The position numbers and the translations under genes are program-made. The notes under the pieces are model-generated. The model saw only the letters and a list, made by a program, of their open reading frames with translations. It made no database searches and was not told the origin of the DNA. 51,239 bases of DNA from Mycolicibacterium rhodesiae JS60 (GTDB lineage Bacteria > Actinomycetota > Actinomycetes > Mycobacteriales > Mycobacteriaceae): positions 1-51,239 of the forward strand of contig AGIQ01000016.1 of assembly GCA_000230935.2 (NCBI GenBank), in the 5' to 3' direction. This document shows, in pieces, positions 1 through 6,448 of this stretch (position 1 is its first letter; the number at the start of each line of letters is the position of its first letter).

Positions 1-270
1 GGCGGCAACGGCGGCACCGGCGGCTTCGGCGGCTTCAGCGGTGGTGCGGGCGCGGGCGGTGGCACCGGCGGCGACGGCGCCATGACCGGCACCGGCGGCA
101 AGGGAGGTAACGGCGGCACCGGCGGCGGCAGCGTCATCAGCGGCGGCAAGGGAGGTAACGGCGGCACCGGCGGCAAGGGTGGCGCCACCGCAGGCAGCGC
201 AGGCCAGGGCGGCTCGGGCTCCATCGGCGGCTCCCCTGGCAAGGGTGGCACCGGCGGCGCCGGCGGGTAA
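1..270 (+). CDS. Glycine-rich PGRS-like protein, C-terminal fragment
   Basis: The reading frame is open from the first base of the window to a TAA at 268-270. It encodes almost only Gly-Gly-X triplets (GGT, GGN, GGS, GGK, GGA), ending in GGTGGAGG. This composition is that of the PGRS part of mycobacterial PE_PGRS proteins or related Gly-rich surface proteins. The N-terminus, which would show whether a PE domain is present, lies outside the window, so PE_PGRS membership cannot be decided. A perfect hairpin 16 bases downstream supports the stop being the true gene end. PGRS proteins are usually cell-envelope associated; no specific role can be inferred here. Confidence 0.75.
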   Translation, partial: GGNGGTGGFGGFSGGAGAGGGTGGDGAMTGTGGKGGNGGTGGGSVISGGKGGNGGTGGKGGATAGSAGQGGSGSIGGSPGKGGTGGAGG

Positions 271-286
271 TCCGTCACTAGCAAGC

Positions 287-320
287 GAATCGGCCCCCTC
301 CGAGAGGAGGGGGCCGATTC
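287..320 (+). terminator. Intrinsic-type hairpin after the PGRS-like gene
   Basis: A perfect 15-bp inverted repeat (GAATCGGCCCCCTCC with its complement) has a GAGA tetraloop and starts 16 bases after the TAA. No long T-run follows, as is common for mycobacterial terminators. It also lies just beyond the end of the minus-strand gene at 342, so it may serve both convergent genes. Confidence 0.8.
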
Positions 321-341
321 CGTTGAGCCAGGGAACAGCTG

Positions 342-917
342 TCAGACGCGTGCGCCGTTGAGCGCGCAGGCCATCTGCGCATTGGTGGCGTCGGTGTTCA
401 TATCGTTGGCTGTCGAATTCAATGAATCGCCGCCGCCGCGAATCCCCATGATCACCAACAGCTTTGCGGCACGCAACGACCATGACCGCATCGGCGCTGC
501 GACATCCGGGGGCAGCCCCGGCGTCGACGCCGCCGACAAGGCCGCGGCGGCGGCCTCCCGCAACGCGGTACGGCCGAGGACATTCGAATAGGCCACGTTC
601 GGGTCTTGGTAGTTCACGATGTTTCCGTTGCCCGCGGTGTTGTAGGCGAAGTCCTCGTAATTCGTTGCGGCGTAGTCCAGCGCCGCATCGAATTGCCGAC
701 AGGCGTCGGATATCGCATTGGACGCCGACTCGTCTGGAGGCGGCGAATCGAGCGGCGGCGCCGGCGCCGCCGCGGCCGGTGCAGGGCCAGGAGCGGGCCC
801 CGACGCCTCGGTTTGCGCACCCGGCTCAGCGGCCGCGACGGGGACGGCAAACAAGGCCGAGGCGGACACCAACAACGAGGCGGTCACCGCATGTCCATAC
901 GACAGTGGTGTTCTCAT
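342..917 (-). CDS. Exported hypothetical protein
   Basis: This 191-residue protein starts with a clear Sec-type signal peptide: Arg near the N-terminus, a hydrophobic Ala/Val/Leu core to about residue 28, then VAAAEP. An Ala/Pro-rich linker follows, then a folded-looking domain (from about residue 65) with two cysteines, in ISDAC and QMACALNG, which could form a disulfide outside the membrane. The ATG at 917 is chosen because AGGAGG sits just upstream; an ATG 18 bases further upstream has no such site. I do not recognise the family. It is transcribed convergently with the PGRS-like gene and away from the porin genes. Exported location is well supported; function is unknown. Confidence 0.75.
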   Translation of the reverse strand: MRTPLSYGHAVTASLLVSASALFAVPVAAAEPGAQTEASGPAPGPAPAAAAPAPPLDSPPPDESASNAISDACRQFDAALDYAATNYEDFAYNTAGNGNIVNYQDPNVAYSNVLGRTALREAAAAALSAASTPGLPPDVAAPMRSWSLRAAKLLVIMGIRGGGDSLNSTANDMNTDATNAQMACALNGARV

Positions 918-1010
918 CACTTCCTCCTGGATCATGGGCTCCCCCGAACCGTCCGGCTGGAAGTTCCAACCAGCCTTGCCCCGAAACCCGCGCGTCAGCG
1001 TTCGTCGGGG

Positions 1011-1091
1011 TCAGAACAGAGTGATGATCAATGGAATAGCTGTCGCCATGGTGAACAGACCACGAACAATGGGCGCTACTGAGGGATCCAT
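1011..1091 (-). CDS. Possible 26-residue hydrophobic peptide
   Basis: An ATG at 1091 is preceded by a good ribosome-binding site (GAAGGAG, about 8 bases from the ATG). It opens a 26-codon frame, MDPSVAPIVRGLF followed by TMATAIPLIITLF, ending in TGA. The product would be a single short membrane-spanning segment with one Arg. It lies in the gap between the exported protein gene and the first porin, on the minus strand, about 94 bases upstream of the start at 917, so the two could share a transcript. The evidence is only the ribosome-binding site and the hydrophobic composition; no family is recognised. Confidence 0.4.
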   Translation of the reverse strand: MDPSVAPIVRGLFTMATAIPLIITLF

Positions 1092-1123
1092 CGGGTGTCT
1101 CCTTCACTCGCGTCACGCCCAGT

Positions 1124-1149
1124 TGGTATCACCTTGAGACCCAATACCA
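1124..1149. promoter_or_regulatory. Inverted repeat in the divergent intergenic region
   Basis: TGGTAT and ATACCA are separated by 14 bases. The repeat lies between the minus-strand peptide at 1011-1091 and the plus-strand porin at 1302. The half-sites and spacing suit a dimeric regulator, but a 6-bp repeat can arise by chance. No sigma-factor promoter was convincingly located. Confidence 0.25.
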
Positions 1150-1301
1150 TTCGTCCGACCACGGAAGGAACAAAACGACGCTCGGTAGACGGCAATCGGG
1201 CGAGAGTTATTGGCGCGTTGTTAACCATTAAGAAACCAACCAACTCGATGATTCCTCCGAACAACACAGTGGATATCAATGACGAGAGGCGCCAACACGA
1301 C

Positions 1302-2000
1302 ATGTTGAAACGCTTTGCCGCACTGGCTGGAGTATGCCTGCTGGTTCAGACGGGAGCGGCTCCGCTCGCACTGGCTGACCCGCCTGCTGACCCCAACGTG
1401 GCACCCGTGGCCAACGCCGGACCGGTTCCGGGCGGCCCCGCAGGACCGGTGCCATCAGCTGCGCCTGGAGTTCTCAAAACTCCCGACGGCTGGGTCCTCA
1501 ATGTGTCGGGTAAGGAGGAGTCCATGGAACCCGTGGCCTCCCTGACCAATTCGCCATGGTCCCGCGAGTACCTGGTCGACGGAACGTTCACCGGATCGGT
1601 GACCGGCGGAGGATCAACCAAGCTGGCCGGTGGCACCTTGGAGGCCGGCTACCAGATCGGTTGCGGCATCATCCAAGACGCCATCGAGAACATCGCCGGC
1701 GTCGGCGTCACCCCCGGCGTGGGCATTCCGCTCGTCAGCGGCTCGCTTCTGCCGATCACACTTGGCCTCTCGGCGAACTACACGATGAAAATCGACCTCA
1801 AGCCCGGAACAGTGAACATCGTTCCGGTCGGCAAGAAGGAGTTCAAGGGCACCGCCCCACGAATCTCCATCACCGGATTCCGTATCAAGATCGACGGCTG
1901 CGCGGGTCAGTCCTTCATCCGTTCGTACGCAACGTTGACCAGCTCCACCGACAACACCGACGACGTCGTGACGTACCTCGGTGTCACCAAAGCCGTTTAA
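1302..2000 (+). CDS. MspA-family porin, copy 1
   Basis: This 232-residue exported protein has a signal peptide (MLKRFAALAG to LALADP) and a Pro-rich spacer to about residue 60. An MspA-type domain follows with the typical GTLEAGYQIG segment and the terminal SFIRSYATLTSSTD...VVTYLGVTK block. MspA proteins form octameric outer-membrane channels for small hydrophilic solutes. This copy has one cysteine in YQIGC and one in KIDGC, at equivalent places in all three MspA-type proteins of the window; classical M. smegmatis MspA has none in its mature form, so an intramolecular disulfide is likely (inference). The ATG at 1302 directly precedes the signal peptide; in-frame GTG at 1269 and ATG at 1248 are alternatives with poorer ribosome-binding sites. 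A second copy follows after a hairpin. Confidence 0.88.
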   Translation: MLKRFAALAGVCLLVQTGAAPLALADPPADPNVAPVANAGPVPGGPAGPVPSAAPGVLKTPDGWVLNVSGKEESMEPVASLTNSPWSREYLVDGTFTGSVTGGGSTKLAGGTLEAGYQIGCGIIQDAIENIAGVGVTPGVGIPLVSGSLLPITLGLSANYTMKIDLKPGTVNIVPVGKKEFKGTAPRISITGFRIKIDGCAGQSFIRSYATLTSSTDNTDDVVTYLGVTKAV

Positions 2001-2025
2001 CAACTGAACATCGTCGTTCTCGCGC

Positions 2026-2062
2026 TCGGCTGCCCGCAACCCACGCGGTGGCGGGCAGCCGA
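2026..2062 (+). terminator. Hairpin between the two porin genes
   Basis: TCGGCTGCCCGC and its exact complement form a 12-bp stem with a 13-base loop, 26 bases after the stop of the first porin gene. No T-run follows. It could terminate or attenuate transcription between the tandem copies, or protect the 3' end of the upstream message. Confidence 0.6.
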
Positions 2063-2212
2063 TTCGCCCAAGCGGAGCACACGCGGGAACTTCCAGTGGA
2101 TGAGTTTTGGGGCGCTGAAGGTTGGCGCTGCGTTCATCAATTGGACAACCCACCAATAGATCATTCTCACGAAACATCCCAGTGAGTGACAGACGGAAGG
2201 CGCCGACAGGAC

Positions 2213-2896
2213 ATGTTGTATCGCTTTGCCACCGCGGCTGCAGTTTGCATGCTGATCCCGATGGGATCGGCCCCGCTCGCGTGGGCGGACCCGGCCGATC
2301 CGGCGGCACCGCCCGTCGCCGATGTCGGCGCCCCCCCACCACCGGACAACGGACTCGTCCCGTCCGGGCCCCCCGGCATCGCCAAGACACCTGACGGCCG
2401 GACGCTGACGGTGGTTGCCCGGGACGAAACCCAACTGCCCGTGGCACCGCTGACGACGTCCCTGTCTTCGCGGGATTGGGTGGTCGGTGCCACGTTCACC
2501 GGCACCGCCCCAGGCGGGGTGTCCGGCGGCACGCTCGAGACCGGCTACCAGATCGGCTGCGGAGTCGAAATGGACAAGATCAAGCTCATCGGCGGGATCG
2601 GCGCCAGCTTGGGCAGCACCAGCCTCGGCACCGGCGGAGTCACGCTGCCGGGCTCGATCAGCTTCCCGATCTCGGGCCAGGTCGAAGTCAATCCCAGACC
2701 GGGAACCATCACCAACGTCGTCGTCGATAAGAAGAAGTTCAAGGGCACCTCGGCTCGAGTCACGCTCAAGGACATCCACATCAAGATCGACAACTGCGTC
2801 GGCGCGTCATCGCTGCGCTCGTATGCGGTGCTGACCAGCTCGGGCACCGATGCCGACGACATCGTCGCCTACTACGGCATCGCCAAGGTCTTCTGA
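2213..2896 (+). CDS. MspA-family porin, copy 2
   Basis: This is a 227-residue paralogue of the preceding gene: signal peptide MLYRFATAAA to LAWADP, Pro/Ala-rich spacer, then GTLETGYQIGC, PRPGTITNVVVDKKKFKG and the closing SLRSYAVLTSSGTD segment. The two cysteines (YQIGC and KIDNC) are conserved. The first codons resemble those upstream of copy 1 (RRQ-DML), and an in-frame GTG at 2186 could add nine residues; the ATG at 2213 is preferred because it abuts the signal peptide. Only 7 bases separate its TGA from the next gene, so it is probably co-transcribed with the exported Pro-rich protein downstream. Expected role: outer-membrane diffusion channel. The copies differ most in the middle of the domain, suggesting different pore properties. 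Confidence 0.88.
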   Translation: MLYRFATAAAVCMLIPMGSAPLAWADPADPAAPPVADVGAPPPPDNGLVPSGPPGIAKTPDGRTLTVVARDETQLPVAPLTTSLSSRDWVVGATFTGTAPGGVSGGTLETGYQIGCGVEMDKIKLIGGIGASLGSTSLGTGGVTLPGSISFPISGQVEVNPRPGTITNVVVDKKKFKGTSARVTLKDIHIKIDNCVGASSLRSYAVLTSSGTDADDIVAYYGIAKVF

Positions 2897-2903
2897 CATA
2901 CGA

Positions 2904-3524
2904 ATGCGCCAGATACGCAGAACGCTCGTCAAGGGTGCGGCCGTGGCCGCGCTCGCTGTCGGGGCGGCGGTCACCTCCATGGCGACCGCCGCCGCCGACG
3001 AGCCGCTACCGGTCGACCCGGCACCCCCGGCACCCCCGCAAGGGCTCCTTCCACCTGCGCCGACCATCTCGGACTCGGTCAGCGGATTCGCGGACTACCT
3101 CGCCGGCCCCGCGGGCAACCAACTGCTGCTCGGTCAGACCCCCGTCCCGGCCCTAGCGGGCACCGCCCCTGCGGCGCTGCCGAACGCCGACATCCTCGCC
3201 GGCACCGAGCTGTTGATTGCACCGAGTTACGGCATGCCGACCGCTGATCAGACCTCCCCGTACCAGCTGGGACCGGGCGCAAACGGGCCATTCGCTCGGG
3301 TGAATCAGTTCAAAGGCGTGCACGCCATGCTGCATGGCGCGCTGGGTCGCATGCCGGCCGACCAGCTCGGCCAGCCGCTGCCCGGAACGGCACCACCACC
3401 GGACACCAACATCCCGGCCGGGCCCGAGCAGTTCCTGCCCGATCCGGCGGCACCGCCTCCCCCCGGAGCACCGGTTGCTCCCCCGGAACCGGCGCTGCCG
3501 CTACCGCCTCCGCCGGTCGGCTGA
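2904..3524 (+). CDS. Exported Pro-rich protein, paralogue A
   Basis: This 206-residue protein has a twin-Arg-free signal peptide (MRQIRRTLVKGAAVAAL to TAAADEP), a Pro-rich stretch, a central domain and a Pro-rich tail (PAAPPPPGAPVAPPEPALP). It begins 7 bases after the porin stop, so it is most likely in the same transcript. The centre contains GQTPVPALAG, VHAMLHGALGRMP and DQLGQPLPGTAPPPDTNIP, which line up with GQNPVPSAPG, LHEMYQGGALDGALLGQVP and EQLGEPLAGTAPAPGISVP of the next gene. The two are therefore diverged duplicates. No catalytic motif, lipobox or membrane anchor was seen. Function unknown; the position suggests a role at the envelope with the porins (inference). Confidence 0.82.
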   Translation: MRQIRRTLVKGAAVAALAVGAAVTSMATAAADEPLPVDPAPPAPPQGLLPPAPTISDSVSGFADYLAGPAGNQLLLGQTPVPALAGTAPAALPNADILAGTELLIAPSYGMPTADQTSPYQLGPGANGPFARVNQFKGVHAMLHGALGRMPADQLGQPLPGTAPPPDTNIPAGPEQFLPDPAAPPPPGAPVAPPEPALPLPPPPVG

Positions 3525-3610
3525 TCGCAGCTTCGCCACCGTTCGCGGCAACGTCACCGCGACAGCCGACTACGGTGTGACGAGGATCGAGGCCAGGAGG
3601 GCATGGCGGG

Positions 3611-4228
3611 ATGAGCACAAGCGATCGCGCGTTGGCGCCCACGCTGATGGCCGCGGCCGCGATTGCCGTCGCCGTCGCCGTCGCCGGTGCGGCAAGCGCG
3701 ACGGCCGATCCCGGCCCGGGCGACCTACCGGTTCCGCCGACGCCACCGGCGGAATTCATTCCGACCACCGCGACCGTCGGCAGCGTCCTCGCTCAGGACG
3801 GTGCACCCGCCGTCGGCCCCCTCGGTTTACCCGACCTGTCCGCCTACGCCCCGGGACTTCTCCTGGGGCAGAACCCGGTTCCGTCGGCGCCGGGAGCACA
3901 AGGCGCGGTGGCGACCCCGGATCTACATGCGTTCAACAACCAATATCTGCTCCCGCAGAACGTCACACCCGCCGCTCCCGGGGACGGCGTCGTCGATGTC
4001 GGTATCGGGCCCTCAGCCGACCAGCCCGGCACGGGCCGGCTGGCTTTTCTGCACCGCCTACACGAGATGTATCAAGGTGGCGCGCTCGACGGCGCTTTGC
4101 TCGGGCAGGTCCCCTACGAGCAACTCGGTGAACCGCTTGCGGGGACGGCGCCCGCACCGGGAATCTCGGTCCCGCCCGGACTCGGCTTGGGCCTGGCAGA
4201 TCCGGCCGTACCCGCACCGGTCCCGTGA
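3611..4228 (+). CDS. Exported Pro-rich protein, paralogue B
   Basis: This 205-residue protein has an Ala/Val-rich signal peptide (to about residue 33, SATADP), a Pro-rich linker and a C-terminal domain. The domain shares the order of motifs with the preceding gene: GQNPVP, then a short helix-like LHRLHEMYQGG, then GQVPYEQLGEPLAGTAPAP. The tail is again Pro-rich. It starts 86 bases after the previous stop, and GAGG lies upstream of the ATG. I do not recognise the family and see no enzyme motifs. The duplicated pair directly behind duplicated porins suggests the four genes form one envelope-related cassette. Confidence 0.8.
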   Translation: MSTSDRALAPTLMAAAAIAVAVAVAGAASATADPGPGDLPVPPTPPAEFIPTTATVGSVLAQDGAPAVGPLGLPDLSAYAPGLLLGQNPVPSAPGAQGAVATPDLHAFNNQYLLPQNVTPAAPGDGVVDVGIGPSADQPGTGRLAFLHRLHEMYQGGALDGALLGQVPYEQLGEPLAGTAPAPGISVPPGLGLGLADPAVPAPVP

Positions 4229-4298
4229 TGCGACGCGCGCGCAACATTCACCCAACAGCAAAGTGCCGAGGGGGTTCTGGTGCTAGCATCCGAAACCT

Positions 4299-5288
4299 AT
4301 GTCTGCTAACGCCCCGCGCGTAATCGTCCAGCCGGACGACGGATTGGACCCAGTCCTCGAATTCATCATGAGCGCGCAAAGCTCGCTTCTGATAAAGCAA
4401 TTCACCTTCACCGAGCCCAGCCTGATCGAAGCTGCGATCGATCGGAAGAAGGCCGGCGTCGACGTCCGGATCATGCTCAACCCGCAGCGGTCGGGCGGCG
4501 ACCGGGCGAACGACGAGAGCTATGAAGAACTCAAGAACGCCGGCATCGACGTTCAGTGGTCCAGCCCCAAATTCTATGTGACGCACGAGAAGTCGATCGT
4601 CGTCGACAACAGCGCCGCCATGGTCGCCACCTACAACCTGATGATCAAGTACTTCACGCTCACCCGCGACTACGGGATCATCACGCACGACCCGCAGCAT
4701 GTGGCACAGATCATCGACGTCTTCAACGCCGACTGGGAGCATCGCGACTTCACCCCGCCCAGATATGAAGGACTGCTGTGGAGTAACTCCAATTCGCGCT
4801 ACCACATGGCTCGATTCATCGACACCGCTGAGCGCAAGCTGTACATCCAACACCCGAAGTACGTGGACGCCGTGATCCTCGACCACATCGCGGCCGCCGC
4901 CCACCGTGGGGTGAGGGTGCGGGTGTTGTGCGGGGGCAAGCACGGCATCAGCGAATGGGACATCCTCGATACGTTCGCCTCTCTGCGGACCCTGCGCCGC
5001 TTCGGCGTCGAGGTGCGCAAGCAGAAGAATCTGCGGGTGCACGCCAAGCTGTTGATCGTCGACGGCAGAGAGGTTCTGGTCGGGTCGATGAACATCGATC
5101 GCAGCGCTTTCGACTTGCGCCGCGAGCTCGGCATCACCAGCGATGACCCGGAGGTTGTGGCCCGGCTCAAAGCGGTCTTCAAGAGCGACTGGCAGATTTC
5201 GAATCACTACGAGCCGCCGGACCCCCTGGAACAGAACCGTCCCGTCGAGGACGAGTTCCCGCACGACCATGATCTGGTCCATGAGTGA
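4299..5288 (+). CDS. Phospholipase D-like (HKD) domain protein
   Basis: This 329-residue soluble protein has two HKD motifs, HEKSIVVD (His96, Lys98, Asp103) and HAKLLIVD (His248, Lys250, Asp255), the latter followed by GSMN. Each motif lies in its own half, the usual two-lobed PLD fold in which the two histidines form one active site. The first motif lacks the usual Gly/Ser-rich end but has TYN, so both halves look competent. No signal peptide is seen, so the protein is probably cytoplasmic. Substrates of the family range from phospholipids to nucleic acids and cannot be chosen here. Its last 8 bases overlap the start of the chromate-transporter gene, so translation of the two is likely coupled. 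Confidence 0.85.
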   Translation: MSANAPRVIVQPDDGLDPVLEFIMSAQSSLLIKQFTFTEPSLIEAAIDRKKAGVDVRIMLNPQRSGGDRANDESYEELKNAGIDVQWSSPKFYVTHEKSIVVDNSAAMVATYNLMIKYFTLTRDYGIITHDPQHVAQIIDVFNADWEHRDFTPPRYEGLLWSNSNSRYHMARFIDTAERKLYIQHPKYVDAVILDHIAAAAHRGVRVRVLCGGKHGISEWDILDTFASLRTLRRFGVEVRKQKNLRVHAKLLIVDGREVLVGSMNIDRSAFDLRRELGITSDDPEVVARLKAVFKSDWQISNHYEPPDPLEQNRPVEDEFPHDHDLVHE

Positions 5289-5856
5289 GCCGGGCCCAAC
5301 CCTGGAGAAGGTCTCCCTGCTGGAGATCGCCCGCACGTTCAACCACATAGCGCTGGCGTCGTTCGGCGGCGGCTTGGGGGCATGGTCGCGCGAAGTCATC
5401 GTCGTCGAGAAGAAATGGCTCGGCGAGGAGGAGTTCCTGTCCGCCATGACGATGTGCCGGATCGTCCCCGGCGCCAATCAGGTGAACCTGGCGGTCTTCG
5501 TCGGGACCAAGATGAAGGGCCTCGCCGGCGCAGTCGCCGCGTTGATCGGACTCTGCCTGATACCGGTTGCGATCGTCCTGACCCTGGGCTTCGCCTACTT
5601 CACCTTCAAAGAGGTGCCCGCGGTGAAGGGCGCCCTGCACGGGGCCTCGGCCGCCGCCGTCGCCCTGACCCTGGCGATGGTGATCCAGACCGGCCAGAAG
5701 TGCCTCAAGGGCGTCATGCCGATCGCCTTCTTCCTGGCCGCCTTCGTCCTCAACGGGTTGATGCGCTGGCCGTTGTTGACGACGCTGGCGATCCTGGCGC
5801 CGCTGAGCCTGATCTGGGCCTGGCCGCGGAAGAAGCCCGAACCGGTCGACGCATGA
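5281..5856 (+). CDS. Chromate transporter, N-terminal-half subunit (CHR family)
   Basis: This 191-residue membrane protein has the CHR signature region (ASFGGGLGAW near the N-terminus, then MCRIVPGANQVNLAVFVGTKM) and about five to six hydrophobic segments. Short-chain CHR transporters are made from two separately encoded halves, and the second half follows with an ATGA overlap. The ATG at 5281 lies inside the end of the PLD-like gene (ATGAGTGA). In long-chain ChrA the pair exports chromate in exchange for or together with protons or sulfate; activity here is inferred from the family only. The coupling to a PLD-like enzyme is not a usual chromate-resistance arrangement, so another anion or role is possible. 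Confidence 0.82.
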   Translation: MSEPGPTLEKVSLLEIARTFNHIALASFGGGLGAWSREVIVVEKKWLGEEEFLSAMTMCRIVPGANQVNLAVFVGTKMKGLAGAVAALIGLCLIPVAIVLTLGFAYFTFKEVPAVKGALHGASAAAVALTLAMVIQTGQKCLKGVMPIAFFLAAFVLNGLMRWPLLTTLAILAPLSLIWAWPRKKPEPVDA

Positions 5857-6398
5857 AGACCTTCCTCGCACTGATCGGCATGTTCGGCTCGCTGTCGCTG
5901 CTGTCGATCGGCGGCGGCAACACCGTCCTGCCGGACATGCATCTGCAGGCGGTGACCGGCCACCACTGGCTGACGAACTCCCAATTCGCCGACATCTTCT
6001 CGATCTCCCAGGCCGCACCCGGGCCGAGCATCCTGATCGTCTCGCTGGTCGGGTACGCCGCGGGGCTGAGCGTGGCCGGGGTCTTCGGCGGCATCATCGG
6101 CGGCGTGCTCGCCACGATCGCGATGGTCGTGCCTGCCGCGGGGCTGATGTATCTGATCACCATGTCCTGGCAGAAGGCGCAGAAATCCAAGCTGCGGTAC
6201 GCCGTGGAGAAGGGTTTCGCGCCGTTGACCGTGGGGCTGATCCTGGCCAGTTCGCTGGTCATGAGCAAGGCCGCCGACCACGACTGGCGGGCCTACCTGA
6301 TCACCGGTGTCGCCACCCTGATCTTCGTTCGGACCAAGACCAATCCGCTGATCGTGGTCGGCGCCGCCGCGCTGCTGGGCTACGTCGGCTTCGTCTGA
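5853..6398 (+). CDS. Chromate transporter, C-terminal-half subunit (CHR family)
   Basis: This 181-residue membrane protein shows the second-half CHR pattern: FGSLSLLSIGGGNTVLPDM near the N-terminus, then FSISQAAPGPSI, matching the inverted-repeat architecture of CHR proteins. Five to six hydrophobic segments follow, with the terminal segment GAAALLGYVGFV. The start ATG overlaps the stop of the first half by four bases (ATGA), so the subunits should be made in equal amounts. Expected to form a heterodimeric inner-membrane anion transporter with the product of the upstream gene. Confidence 0.82.
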   Translation: MKTFLALIGMFGSLSLLSIGGGNTVLPDMHLQAVTGHHWLTNSQFADIFSISQAAPGPSILIVSLVGYAAGLSVAGVFGGIIGGVLATIAMVVPAAGLMYLITMSWQKAQKSKLRYAVEKGFAPLTVGLILASSLVMSKAADHDWRAYLITGVATLIFVRTKTNPLIVVGAAALLGYVGFV

Positions 6399-6448
6399 TA
6401 CGCCGGTCAATGAGACCTGCCCGCGGCAACTCGGGATAGGTTTCAGCG

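Noticed and set aside
1..270. Tandem Gly-codon repeats considered as a CRISPR or DNA repeat array
   Set aside because: The periodicity is that of Gly-Gly-X coding triplets without constant repeat/spacer structure.
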